From contig NZ_JABBPK010000001.1 in assembly GCF_012933555.1 (NCBI RefSeq), positions 3,450,001 through 3,514,000 on the forward strand: 64,000 bases of DNA, in the 5' to 3' direction. The notes under the pieces are model-generated. The model worked only from the letters and a program-made list of their open reading frames with translations. It had not been told where the DNA came from and searched no databases. Below, piece by piece: positions 46,825 through 55,610 of the stretch; the first letter of the stretch is position 1; each line of letters begins with the position of its first letter. This stretch comes from Niallia alba. Its GTDB lineage: Bacteria > Bacillota > Bacilli > Bacillales > Cytobacillaceae. A program made the position numbers and the translations under genes.

Positions 46825-48345
46825 TTATGGTAATTGTTGTTTTAGATAGCTCGGATGACTTTCTACTGCTTTTGGCTTTGCTTCTCCTAATCGCACTAAC
46901 CAAAGATATAGGACAGTAAAGAAGATGGACGAACGATTTCTAGCAGCGATCGCCCCTATTACAGTGCCAACTAATAAAAGACAACCAACGATAAGAACAA
47001 CAGCTAATGGCGGCTGCGAACCTTGGAAAACAGCAGTCTGTAATATGTCATAGAAAAAATGATGAATAAAAGAATAAATAGCAGCGGTTCCTCCTACAAA
47101 AATTAAACCAGCAATCCGGCCAATGCTCCCTTCTCCAAAAGCAACAAGTTGCCGCCAAGAAATAGAAATAGACCAAACTAAAATTAACGCACTAATTATT
47201 TGATAGCCTTCTCTTGGTGCTTGAAGCCAAAAAACTAGCCCCACAGCAAAACTTAAAATCCACCCTGCTATCGTCCATAAAAAAGCGGGCTGTGTTTTTC
47301 TGTAACTAGACTCTTCCTTTCGTCGCACTGCTGAACCCGACTGTAAAAATAGCGTCGCTTTGAATAAACCATGTAGAATAAGGTGGATAATGGCAGCAAC
47401 ATAGGCACCTAAGGCACACTGAATGAGCATGAAACCCATTTGTCCAATCGTCGAGCCAACTAACTGACGTTTATAGTCAACTTGTACTAAACTAATTCCT
47501 GTACCAACCAAGACAGATATCCCGGCAAATATTAGTAATAAAATAGTGGAAGCTAAATCGCCATTAAATAGTGGAGAAAAACGAGTAAGCATGATTCCAC
47601 CTGCATTGACAATTCCTGCATGCATTATCGCTGAAACAGGTGTTGGTGCCACAACAGAATCTACTAACCATCTTTGGAAAGGCCATTGGGCTGCTGGAAT
47701 GATAACCGCTAGGACAATCAATAAATTAATTCCAGTTCTTTCCCATGCCGAAATTCCAGCTAGATTTTCAATCGATAGTGCGGTTGATAATTGCCAAGAA
47801 TCAGTACTGTGAGATAACCAAACTGCTGCCAATAACAAGGACACCCAACCGATTAAAAAATGATAACCAGATAATTTAGAAGCCTCAGTAGCTACTTTCC
47901 AGCCATTATTTAATCTTATAAGTAAGGTTAATCCTGCTAGCGTTACTCCCCAGAATAGAACCAACCATCGCAGATCTCCACTTAGCCAAGCAATGGAAGC
48001 GGCAGTTGTGGTAAAAGTGAAAAGGGTAAAATACTTACGATAAAATCGATCTCCCATTAAATAGCGGATTGAAAAACGTTGAACAATTAAACCAATGACA
48101 AGAACAAAAAAAGTCATCAGCCAAGCCAAGGAATCCATATGAAAAGGACCTGCATTTTCTGCTCCATTCGGATTCGCAAGCGCGATTAAAGCGAACAAAG
48201 GCGGTAAAGACACAATCCAGATATGAATCCTTACATAGCTTAATGGCACTTTTTGATGCAAAAATAATAGTCCACTCAGCATCGAAACAATAATCATCAT
48301 AAAAAACACTAACAGTAATGATGGCATACTGTGCAAAAGAAACAT
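46825..48345 (-). CDS. dabB: DabB, NdhF-like proton channel subunit
   Basis: 506-residue polytopic protein of the NuoL/MrpA/NdhF family (Proton_antipo_M), membrane partner of DabA. About 13-14 helices. Key region: PVSAIMHAGIVNAGGIMLTRF and HLILHGLFKATLFLQSGS, with the Lys/His residues that conduct protons in complex I antiporter-like subunits. The pairing with dabA, rather than other nuo/mrp genes, gives the assignment. First gene of the operon, behind a terminator-like leader. Confidence 0.92.
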   Translation of the reverse strand: MFLLHSMPSLLLVFFMMIIVSMLSGLLFLHQKVPLSYVRIHIWIVSLPPLFALIALANPNGAENAGPFHMDSLAWLMTFFVLVIGLIVQRFSIRYLMGDRFYRKYFTLFTFTTTAASIAWLSGDLRWLVLFWGVTLAGLTLLIRLNNGWKVATEASKLSGYHFLIGWVSLLLAAVWLSHSTDSWQLSTALSIENLAGISAWERTGINLLIVLAVIIPAAQWPFQRWLVDSVVAPTPVSAIMHAGIVNAGGIMLTRFSPLFNGDLASTILLLIFAGISVLVGTGISLVQVDYKRQLVGSTIGQMGFMLIQCALGAYVAAIIHLILHGLFKATLFLQSGSAVRRKEESSYRKTQPAFLWTIAGWILSFAVGLVFWLQAPREGYQIISALILVWSISISWRQLVAFGEGSIGRIAGLIFVGGTAAIYSFIHHFFYDILQTAVFQGSQPPLAVVLIVGCLLLVGTVIGAIAARNRSSIFFTVLYLWLVRLGEAKPKAVESHPSYLKQQLP

Positions 48346-48396
48346 TTTAAAAACTCCTTTAACTAACTTACTTCAAAAAACCTTTCATTTTTCCAA

Positions 48397-48474
48397 TAAA
48401 AAAGCCGACAATCTTTTAAATTCACCATGATCTGCAAATCATGAGAACTCAAAAAATTGTCGGCTTCTCTTCAA
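48397..48474 (-). promoter_or_regulatory. Terminator-like leader structure before dabB
   Basis: Minus strand: GCCGACAAT and ATTGTCGGC enclose about 53 bases holding an inner hairpin (CATGAT/ATCATG); seven T-rich bases follow the outer stem. It lies 52 bp before the dabB start with no minus-strand gene close upstream, so it may be an attenuator controlling dabBA. Confidence 0.5.
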
Positions 48475-48933
48475 CTAATTACATCGAATTGTTTGAAGAG
48501 CTACCTCTATTTGGTTTTATATTTTCATTTAATTAATAAAAGACATTCGTACAATAATTTAGGATACTTATTTATCAAATCACTTTTCCTTACTTTATTA
48601 AGTTACTTTTTCATTCAGTCAATATCATTATTAAAAGAATGCTAAAGTCTTAATTTTTAAGCGAAAATTAACTTATAACTAAGTATGAAACTAACTATAA
48701 GATATGTCAAATTTTTATATTTGTCAATAAGAAAGCCTAATCTGCGAAGAAAAATCAAATTAATTCATGGGAAAGGAGAGAAGGTAATTCATCCGATCAT
48801 GCTAAAACTTGATTCACATTCGGATACGACTTCTTTTTTATCTTCTACCAACTAAATAACACTTAACACTTTCATTCATTAGTAAATTGGTACATAATTA
48901 GTATAGTCTATCATACTCGAAGGGATCGGTATC
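48475..48933. other. Intergenic stretch upstream of the dab operon
   Basis: About 460 AT-rich bases between the divergent dabB and the small gene at 48934. A 62-codon plus-strand frame beginning inside the dabB leader has no recognisable family. Nothing else is supported. Confidence 0.5.
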
Positions 48934-49119
48934 ATGCTCCGAATCGAACTTATTTGTAACGAAATCAAACGTTTAATGGCTGATTATTATAAATGTGAAG
49001 ATGCACAACTTAAAAAGCAAATACATAGTGATATTAAACTTTTAAGCAACGTTCTCTACCTTAGTGATCTGCCAGACGAATATCACGAAGCAGAACAGGA
49101 AAAGAGAGAAACTATTTAG
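48934..49119 (+). CDS. Small hypothetical protein
   Basis: 61-residue, charged, mainly helical protein (KRLMADYYKCEDAQLKKQIH, LPDEYHEAEQEKRETI) with no membrane segment. ATG 48934 is preceded by GAAGGGATCGG at a workable distance. I do not recognise a family. Its amino-acid composition looks like a real Bacillus protein rather than a chance frame, but no further support exists. Confidence 0.5.
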   Translation: MLRIELICNEIKRLMADYYKCEDAQLKKQIHSDIKLLSNVLYLSDLPDEYHEAEQEKRETI

Positions 49120-49141
49120 CCGATGCTTCCACATCTGAAAC

Positions 49142-49738
49142 TCACTTTATACTGCTGGAAATAAACAAAGAAGCATCTTGATTCATAAAAATACGATTAC
49201 CTTGATAAAATGTTTTCCTTTTTGATGAACGAAAACCTACTTCCGACAATATTTCATTTAATTCTTCCTCTGTAAAACCGTTATGCACTTTTGGATGGTT
49301 TATTTTATCATTTTTTTCAAAGTCGATGATAATTAATTTGCCATCCTGATTTAAAATTTGGAATAACGCTTGTAAAATCTTCTTAGTATTTGGGATATGA
49401 AGAAGAACTAATGACATTAAAATAACGTCTGCCTTATGTTTCGGAGTGTCTTGCGTAAAATCAGAATATAGGATATCTGCATTCATAATTCCTCTATTAG
49501 CTATTTTTGCTTGGGCAACCTCCAGCATCTGTTCGGATGAATCTACTAACAAAATCGAAGCTACCAAATCCGATAATTCTAAACTAACGAGACCAGTTCC
49601 GCTCCCATAGTCCATTAAAGATAGAGATGTACTGTTTTCAAGTTCTCTTCTTACTTCCTTCACAATCACATTAGCTAATTCTCTTCTATCTTCTGTATCA
49701 TATCTTTTGGCCAGCTGTTCAAAAACATTCGTTTCCAT
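49142..49738 (-). CDS. Class I SAM-dependent methyltransferase
   Basis: 198-residue methyltransferase. Motif I (LMDYGSGTGLVSLEL), motif II/acidic loop (ILLVDSSEQMLEVAQAK) and post-motif ADVILMSLVLLHIPNTKKIL are clear. Similar in size and layout to UbiE/Methyltransf_11-type enzymes; the substrate cannot be told. Single gene, convergent with the small gene at 48934. Confidence 0.88.
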   Translation of the reverse strand: METNVFEQLAKRYDTEDRRELANVIVKEVRRELENSTSLSLMDYGSGTGLVSLELSDLVASILLVDSSEQMLEVAQAKIANRGIMNADILYSDFTQDTPKHKADVILMSLVLLHIPNTKKILQALFQILNQDGKLIIIDFEKNDKINHPKVHNGFTEEELNEILSEVGFRSSKRKTFYQGNRIFMNQDASLFISSSIK

Positions 49739-49865
49739 TTTCCAGTCTCCCTACTTTATCGATTATTCATTATATCAATATAACAAAGTATTATTTGAGG
49801 TTGCACTTTTTATATAATTCCCAATAGCATAATCGTTATTTATTACCACAATATATTCCTTCCAC

Positions 49866-50621
49866 CTATAATCCACCATAGCGTCTTTTTCGTTTACAGA
49901 AATCTTCCAACGCATATAGAAATTCCTTCTCCGAAAAATCTGGCCATAATACATCAGTAAACCAAAATTCTGTGTACGCCAGCTGCCATAGGAGGAAATT
50001 ACTTATTCGCTTTTCTCCACCTGTTCGAATAAGGAGGTCTGGTTCCTTCATACCAGCTGTATATAGATAGTCTGAAAACTTCTGTTCATCCAATTCCTGT
50101 AGCGAAAATTCATCATTGTTAATATCCAAAAATATCTCTTTCATCGCATGTAAAATCTCTTGTCTGCTTCCATAGTTAAGCGCAAAATTCAGCAAAAGTC
50201 CGTCATTATCACGCGTACGTTCGATTGCGTCCTCAACAGCTTCACGGGTATGAGCTGGAAGCTTTTCGATATCTCCTATTAATTCTATGCGAACATTACT
50301 AGCTATCAGATCTGGTAGATATATAGATAGAAACTCTTTAGGAAGCCTCAATATGAACTCAACCTCTGTCTTTGGTCGTTTCCAATTTTCTGTAGAAAAT
50401 GTATATAGCGTAAGAACCTTTACCTTCCATTTAACGGCGGTCTTTACAATTTTCACTACAGTTGATATCCCTTCTTTATGACCAGCAATTCTAGGCATTC
50501 CTCTTTTCTTTGCCCAGCGTCCGTTTCCATCCATAATGATGGCAACATGTTCCGGTATCGTTTCGTTCAGAAAAAGGTCGGATACTGCTGCTTGTTTCTT
50601 GCTGAAAAAAGGTAGTTTCAT
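49866..50621 (-). CDS. uppS: Isoprenyl transferase (UppS family), stand-alone copy
   Basis: 251-residue cis-prenyltransferase. IIMDGNGRWAKKRGMPRIAG carries the Mg-binding Asp and pyrophosphate-binding residues, and DLLIRTGGEKRISNFLLWQ is the C-terminal signature. It would elongate farnesyl-PP with isopentenyl-PP in the cis configuration. The housekeeping uppS of Bacilli sits between frr and cdsA; this gene has none of those neighbours, so it is probably a second copy. SerGly to GlyGly change in the RTSGE motif (RTGGE). Confidence 0.93.
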   Translation of the reverse strand: MKLPFFSKKQAAVSDLFLNETIPEHVAIIMDGNGRWAKKRGMPRIAGHKEGISTVVKIVKTAVKWKVKVLTLYTFSTENWKRPKTEVEFILRLPKEFLSIYLPDLIASNVRIELIGDIEKLPAHTREAVEDAIERTRDNDGLLLNFALNYGSRQEILHAMKEIFLDINNDEFSLQELDEQKFSDYLYTAGMKEPDLLIRTGGEKRISNFLLWQLAYTEFWFTDVLWPDFSEKEFLYALEDFCKRKRRYGGL

Positions 50622-50707
50622 TCCTTTCCCTCCTTCCGAAATGTTTTTAATTTCTCTATGTTAGAAAATACGTCACAATACTTTTCAAATAGCCTTTGCA
50701 ATTTTAC

Positions 50708-50926
50708 TTATTCATTTTCTTGGCTCTTACGATATTCTAAAATATCTCCTGGTTGACATTCTAGAGCTTTGCATATCCCCTCTAGTGTTGAAAGTCGAAT
50801 AGCCTTTGCTTTTCCATTTTTTAAAATAGATAGATTCGCCATTGTGATTCCAACCTTCTCTGAAAGTTCAGTTACACTCATTTTCCTTTTTGCTAACATC
50901 ACATCAATATTAATTACAATTGCCAT
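50708..50926 (-). CDS. Small XRE-family (Cro/C1-type) transcriptional regulator
   Basis: 72-residue protein consisting of one helix-turn-helix: SVTELSEKVGITMANLSILKN, then LSTLEGICKALECQPGDILEY. Start at the ATG at 50926 after GAGGTGA; ATG 50935 overlaps the preceding gene end. It follows the DUF2975 gene by 10 bp, a frequent pairing in Firmicutes where the regulator probably controls the membrane protein or an adaptive response. Confidence 0.92.
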   Translation of the reverse strand: MAIVINIDVMLAKRKMSVTELSEKVGITMANLSILKNGKAKAIRLSTLEGICKALECQPGDILEYRKSQENE

Positions 50927-50936
50927 TTCATTCACC

Positions 50937-51413
50937 TCAGACTGTTAACTCATTTTCTGATTTTATATCAATCGCTTGTTGTAAAAGCTTTTGAAGAACA
51001 GCTGCAAAAACCGCAATTACAATGGAAGCAAAAATCGGAATCATTCCAAATAGGATAAGACCTGGAGCATCGTCTGTCTGAGCTAAGAGAAAAATAAAAG
51101 GCGTCATTAGAACGTATAAGATACTAATGCTGATTGCATCTTTCTTTATATGGCTTAATGCCTTAACAGACATCTCAGAGAATGCTTCATTCCTATCAAT
51201 ATTCCCCAAAAGTCTAAAAGCCTGATAAAGTGCCATATAAAATGGGATTGCAGATAGATAGATTCCCAATACAAGCGGATATAGTATATGTGCATAATCT
51301 GGATTTACTGGGTTTTTAGCCAAGCCATACATTCCCCATAATCCTAAAGCAAGAACTGGAATTCCAATAAGAACAACAGCAACCCTTAAAAAAAGGGTAG
51401 TTCCTCTTTTCAT
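50937..51413 (-). CDS. DUF2975 membrane protein
   Basis: 158 residues with four hydrophobic helices (LFLRVAVVLIGIPVLALGLW; LYPLVLGIYLSAIPFYMALY; ISISILYVLMTPFIFLLAQT; LILFGMIPIFASIVIAVFAA). Matches the DUF2975 pattern, including FRLLGNIDRNEAFSEMSVKAL in the loop. Function unknown. Co-directional with, and just upstream of, the XRE regulator. Confidence 0.85.
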   Translation of the reverse strand: MKRGTTLFLRVAVVLIGIPVLALGLWGMYGLAKNPVNPDYAHILYPLVLGIYLSAIPFYMALYQAFRLLGNIDRNEAFSEMSVKALSHIKKDAISISILYVLMTPFIFLLAQTDDAPGLILFGMIPIFASIVIAVFAAVLQKLLQQAIDIKSENELTV

Positions 51414-51592
51414 AAAAAAACACCTCTTCTATTTATTATCTTATTGAAATTTACCACATGTTTTATCGTTTTACAATAAATTTTTATTCATTTTTATACT
51501 TTTTTTATTGATAAACAGGTTGAACATATATTTATAAAGGTATATATACTCCTAAATACGATTCGGTTCTTTTTAATAAAAGTGTTCCTATC

Positions 51593-51625
51593 AAAAAACA
51601 GTCCAATCAATTACTAAATGGACTG
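51593..51625 (-). terminator. Terminator after the GNAT gene
   Basis: CAGTCCA and TGGACTG pair on the minus strand with a 13-base loop, followed by six T. Confidence 0.8.
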
Positions 51626-51666
51626 CAATGTAGTTTGCTAAATTTTTTATTCGGTTATATATAACT

Positions 51667-52182
51667 TTACCTAATTTCAATCCAATACCGCTGAACAATC
51701 TCCTTCCCATCTGTGGAAATTACTTCATTCTCTAACACTCCCCCAACTTTTTGAATCGTTTTAGCAGAAGCGGTATTTTCTTTATCGCAGGTTACTAGCA
51801 CTTTATTTAAACCAAGCTTTTTTGCTTCTAGTAAACTAAGTCGCAGTTGTTCTGTCGCATACCCTTTCCTTCGTTTGGCTGGATGGATACTATAGCCAAC
51901 ATGCCCACTCTCCATCAATAGTTCTGGTGTTAATCGATGGCGGATATTAATAAGTCCCATTAATTCCCCATTCTTTATGCTTAAAAATTGAGTGGCAGGA
52001 ACCCGATTAGGTGGGAGGTTTTCACCTTTTTCCTGGCTGTTTACTTTATTAAGCCATTCATGAAAATCTGTATAATTTTGCAAAGAGCTTCCACCATATG
52101 GCTGTTCTTCTATTTGTAAAAAAGCTGATCTATATTCCATTAATTGTTTGCTATATTTCTTTGATGGTCTTACTAATTCCAT
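51667..52182 (-). CDS. GNAT family N-acetyltransferase
   Basis: 171 residues. Acetyl-CoA-binding motif A in GHVGYSIHPAKRRKGYATEQL (R/Q-x-x-G-x-G/A pattern RRKGYA) and motif B in NKVLVTCDKENTASAKTIQKVGGVLENEV, typical of the RimJ/RimL-like branch. The substrate is unknown. ATG after GGAGGCGGGGG. Single gene with its own terminator. Confidence 0.9.
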   Translation of the reverse strand: MELVRPSKKYSKQLMEYRSAFLQIEEQPYGGSSLQNYTDFHEWLNKVNSQEKGENLPPNRVPATQFLSIKNGELMGLINIRHRLTPELLMESGHVGYSIHPAKRRKGYATEQLRLSLLEAKKLGLNKVLVTCDKENTASAKTIQKVGGVLENEVISTDGKEIVQRYWIEIR

Positions 52183-52363
52183 TAAAATCCCCCGCCTCCA
52201 TGCTATTTCCTTTTACTGATTGAGAAGAATCAGATTTCTTAGTCACTGTTATCAGAAGATAATACAGAAAAATTTCCAATTAAAAGGAAATAACGATATA
52301 ATTAAGTCATAATAATCCATACAAGTTTGAAGTAATGACAAAAAGATAAAATAGGAACGAAAA

Positions 52364-52603
52364 GTGGTGAGGACAATAAAAACACATGAAACACAGAAGA
52401 ATGACGCTGATTTCTCAAATGACGATGAAATTTTTGTACCTAAAGAATTTGCTCATTTGCAAAAAGCAACAGGCGACCAAATAGGAGTTACAAACTATAA
52501 CATTAACTCTTTTCCAAAGTTTGTAAAAATATCGGCCTATTTATTTGTTGGATTATTATGTTTATTTGTTTTAACATCTATCATAGTGATCTTTGCTTTT
52601 TAA
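52364..52603 (+). CDS. Small single-pass membrane protein
   Basis: 79-residue protein with a charged N-terminal half (KEFAHLQKATGDQIGVTNYN) and one C-terminal helix (residues 55-79). Start is the GTG at 52364, eight bases after AGGA; the next codon is also GTG. No recognised family. The frame ends at a strong bidirectional terminator, which supports it being expressed. Confidence 0.6.
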   Translation: MVRTIKTHETQKNDADFSNDDEIFVPKEFAHLQKATGDQIGVTNYNINSFPKFVKISAYLFVGLLCLFVLTSIIVIFAF

Positions 52604-52650
52604 ATAGAAAGAAATAGGGATAAATTAATTCACCCTATTTCTTTCTATTT
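52602..52650. terminator. Bidirectional terminator
   Basis: AAATAGAAAGAAATAGGG and its exact complement CCCTATTTCTTTCTATTT (18 bp) enclose a 13-base loop. It separates the convergent small membrane protein genes at 52364 and 52681. Confidence 0.85.
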
Positions 52651-52680
52651 AATGTACAGATTACTGATGGGCAATACATT

Positions 52681-52842
52681 TTAAAATGACTTTATAAACA
52701 CATTCAAAAACATAATAAGTAGAAAGAGCAAACTAAAAACAATTGCAATCTTTTCCGTAATATTATCTTTTTTATTATCTTCATTTTGTAATTCTCTATA
52801 TTTAGCTTGTATTTTTCTTTGTTTCCCATTATCTATTTTCAT
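52681..52842 (-). CDS. 53-residue membrane protein (not in long-ORF lists)
   Basis: Reads MKIDNGKQRKIQAKYRELQN, a charged segment, then a hydrophobic helix (IAIVFSLLFLLIMFLNVFI). Start ATG 52842 is about 10 bases after AAGGAC. It begins 12 bp after the VOC gene stop on the same strand and ends before the bidirectional terminator, consistent with a two-gene operon. Function unknown. Confidence 0.6.
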   Translation of the reverse strand: MKIDNGKQRKIQAKYRELQNEDNKKDNITEKIAIVFSLLFLLIMFLNVFIKSF

Positions 52843-52854
52843 GGCATTTTGTCC

Positions 52855-53253
52855 TTATAAATCTTTCTGATCCACATTCAGTTCAATCAAATTACCATCT
52901 GGGTCTGCACAGAATATTTGGGCAAATCCGCTTATTCCATAAGGCTTTTCTAAAAATTCCACGTTATGCTTCTTTAACCAACTACGCGTATCATAATAAT
53001 TTTCAACTCGGAGAGCAAAGTGCCCTTCCCGACTGTTTATCGATTTATCTTTGCGAATTGTCTGGGAATTTGGATAGACAATTAAATGAAGTTGCTGATC
53101 CTGTATTTGGTACCAGGCACCAGGAAAATCAAAATTAGGGCGGGGAAGTTCTTTTAGGCATAATATTTTCTCATAAAAGTGTTTAGCCTTTTTTAAATCG
53201 GTTACAGTAAGACTTACATGATGAAGGGATTCGTATTTAATCAAGCGATTCAC
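52855..53253 (-). CDS. VOC (glyoxalase/bleomycin resistance) family protein
   Basis: 132 residues, one VOC module pair. The metal site His in SLHHVSLTVTDLKKAKHFYE, a second His in EGHFALRV and Glu in DPDGNLIELNVD are in the expected places. Could be a glyoxalase-like or thiol-transfer enzyme; the substrate is not predictable. Confidence 0.88.
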   Translation of the reverse strand: MNRLIKYESLHHVSLTVTDLKKAKHFYEKILCLKELPRPNFDFPGAWYQIQDQQLHLIVYPNSQTIRKDKSINSREGHFALRVENYYDTRSWLKKHNVEFLEKPYGISGFAQIFCADPDGNLIELNVDQKDL

Positions 53254-53430
53254 TTCCTTTTTATTATTATAAAACGAAATGATGGTTCATTCTTATCTAA
53301 TGCTTTGTTCATAAATAATTCCATTTATAATGGTATATCAACTTAAAAAGTACTGCGACACTATTCCTCTAAATAAGTATATACCGAAAAGAATAAAAGT
53401 TAGAATAGAAATTACTAAATTATTTTAACT

Positions 53431-54835
53431 CACTAGTGTTGCATAAATAGTGTCATAATTTTCAGTTTACTCACCTTCCCTGTTTAGAGGCAAAAAAGTA
53501 AATACCCAATCAAAGGTGGCCCCATCCATTTGGAAATTTATTTACAATTAGACTTTTGCAACGACGACAATTTGCATATTTAAGGGATGGCTTTTCCTTC
53601 AATCTTTCGAAGCCAAACATTCGCTGGTTTCCACAATGCAGCCCTTAGATAACGGCTAATCTGTAAGGTTTTTCGCTTGCTTCTGGTCTCGATTTGCACG
53701 AGAACATGTAGGCAAAAAACAATTAGTGCGATAAATACTTGATTTTGAATCGCCCATTCGCTTTGACCGTAGAACTTTTTGATGCTGAGATGTTGTTTGA
53801 TCCATTTAAAAAACAGCTCAATTGCCCACCGTGATTTATACATTTCTGAAATTTCTTCGGCGCTTAAATCAAAACGATTTGTAATTAAATGAAGTTCATT
53901 TCCTTTTGAGTCCATCACTTTTAGAAGCCGAAAGTAATTTTCAGCACGGTTTTGAGTCGTACCTATCAACACCATTTGGTCTGATAAAACAGCTGTATCC
54001 TTGGGTAGCTTAAAATCGTAAACGTTCCGTATGACTGCATTTTTGCGTAGCCGTGAAAGAAAGAAGTAGCCATCATCAGTCATGCGATCAAAGCGCTCGT
54101 AGTCTAGATAACCACGGTCAAACACATACATGCATTCCTTGTCATCCACCATGATTTCAAGCTGACCACGGTCATGTTCTTTTGCCGTTGTCATAACGGC
54201 CTTTTCAGGATAGGATATACCCTTTTCCATAAACACAAGGCGCAAATGTAACTTTACACCTGCTTTTGTTTTGCGGAATTTAGCCCATTTATGATTGGTC
54301 AAATTAAGTGGCAATGTGCTTGAATCAATGATTTTTAACGGCATCACGAGTTTCGTGTAATGCGTTTTGGCATGAATTTGTGACACTAAATCAAGGAAAA
54401 GCCTTTGAAATAGATCAGGGTTTATGCCGTTTAACCGCCGTGACAACTGAGAAATACTAATAGAATCAAGGTCTATCCCTTTTTGAAGCTGGTCATCGAA
54501 AAGACAATCACCCAGCGCATGCAGACTTTCAATTTCTTGTAGCTGCGCAAAAAGTAGTAATTTTAGAAATGACTCTGTCGTTAATTTTTTCGTATAGTAA
54601 TCTAATTTCATCGTTTTCACGTTTTCTTCAAATAATTGAAGATTTATAGGTGAAAACCATTGTCCAAATGAAGTTTTTCGTGTAATCTTGTCCATGTGAT
54701 GGTCCTTTTTTAGTGGATTTGGACGGGTTACCACCTGACTAATCCATTATAAAGGACTTTTTCTTTGCGCAAAATAATAATATTGAACATTTTGAGTATT
54801 TTTAATAGTGAATTTAAATTAATGCAACACTAGTG
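53431..54835 (-). mobile_element. IS4-family insertion sequence, copy 3 (complete, second subtype)
   Basis: 1405 bp with ends CACTAGTGTTGCATAAAT and CACTAGTGTTGCATTAATTT, and a 9-bp target duplication ATTTTAACT at 53422-53430 and 54836-54844. The transposase leader again shows the stem CCTTTATAATGGATT... / ...AAAAAAGG around the ribosome site. Same subtype as the remnant at 42006. Confidence 0.95.
53580..54695 (-). CDS. IS4-family DDE transposase, second subtype
   Basis: 371 residues from the ATG at 54695 (MDKITRKTSFGQWFSPINLQ) after AAGGACC. Catalytic Asp residues in LKIIDSSTLPLNL and YVFDRGYLDYERFD and the signature YKSRWAIELFFKWIK are intact. Compared with copies 1 and 2, the N-terminal 60 residues diverge most (FEENVKTMKLDYYTKKLTTE), while the core is well conserved. 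Probably active. Confidence 0.95.
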   Translation of the reverse strand: MDKITRKTSFGQWFSPINLQLFEENVKTMKLDYYTKKLTTESFLKLLLFAQLQEIESLHALGDCLFDDQLQKGIDLDSISISQLSRRLNGINPDLFQRLFLDLVSQIHAKTHYTKLVMPLKIIDSSTLPLNLTNHKWAKFRKTKAGVKLHLRLVFMEKGISYPEKAVMTTAKEHDRGQLEIMVDDKECMYVFDRGYLDYERFDRMTDDGYFFLSRLRKNAVIRNVYDFKLPKDTAVLSDQMVLIGTTQNRAENYFRLLKVMDSKGNELHLITNRFDLSAEEISEMYKSRWAIELFFKWIKQHLSIKKFYGQSEWAIQNQVFIALIVFCLHVLVQIETRSKRKTLQISRYLRAALWKPANVWLRKIEGKAIP

Positions 54836-54987
54836 ATTTTAACTATATAAATTTAATGTTCAACACATTAAAACAATAGAATAATGATTCCTAACGATAG
54901 CATCAAGAAATACATAACCATTAACTAATCCCCCACTTTATATCCTTATATGAAAATAGAGAGGTATAGTTTCATCGCGCTAAACAA

Positions 54988-55020
54988 AAAAGATCAGACC
55001 CAATGTGAGGACCTGATCGG
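54988..55020 (-). terminator. Terminator of the IscA-like gene
   Basis: GATCAG and CTGATC (plus adjacent pairs) on the minus strand, followed by six T. Confidence 0.85.
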
Positions 55021-55029
55021 TTTTCAACC

Positions 55030-55350
55030 TTATTTCGCTTTTTGCTTTACTTCCAAATGGAAAGAATAAATTTCACTTGGTCCAATTAAACGAAAGCCTT
55101 TTCCCTGCACATAGTCGAACTTTAAATCTTCATTAATATGCTTAATCGTTAATGGATCTAAATAAATCGTTAAACCATTATCCTCAAATGCCTTATCCTC
55201 TTCTTGTGGAAAATCAACCGCTAAATCAAAATTGTAAACATAGCTGCAGCCGCCACTAAAAATGGTACTTAATCGATAAACTGCACCCTCAGGAACTTCA
55301 TAGCTACGGAATTTCTCAACAGCTGCATCGGTGATTGTAACCTTCATCAT
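55030..55350 (-). CDS. HesB/IscA-like iron-sulfur biosynthesis family protein
   Basis: 106 residues of the HesB/YadR/YfhF branch: VTITDAAVEKFRSY at the N-terminus, then SGGCSYVYNFDLAVD with a single Cys, and LTIYLDPLTIKHINEDLKFDYV. It lacks the C-terminal CxC pair of true A-type carriers, so iron-sulfur carrier function is doubtful. Related Bacillus proteins (YneR, YqkB) remain uncharacterised. Own promoter and terminator. Confidence 0.82.
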   Translation of the reverse strand: MMKVTITDAAVEKFRSYEVPEGAVYRLSTIFSGGCSYVYNFDLAVDFPQEEDKAFEDNGLTIYLDPLTIKHINEDLKFDYVQGKGFRLIGPSEIYSFHLEVKQKAK

Positions 55351-55524
55351 GCCATCTCCTGCCTTTGTAACATTCTTATATATATAAGAATGGAAATAAA
55401 CTTACTTTCAGCTTAACGGATGACATGGTTTCTTGCAAAAATTCTGCTTTCAGTAGCTAGAAAGAGTGGAAACCATTGTTTTAATGTTACTTTTCTTTTT
55501 TTCACAATCCGCAAACGATATGAT

Positions 55525-55552
55525 ACCTGTGCAGACACTATTCTGCACAGGT
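55525..55552. terminator. Hairpin downstream of acoL
   Basis: ACCTGTGCAGA and TCTGCACAGGT form a perfect 11-bp stem, loop CACTAT. It lies 59 bp past the aco operon's last stop. No T-run, so termination is only presumed. Confidence 0.5.
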
Positions 55553-55610
55553 TAATGGCTAATTACGATCGATATTATCTACACAAATCGTACAAATTAG
55601 CCAATTGTCA

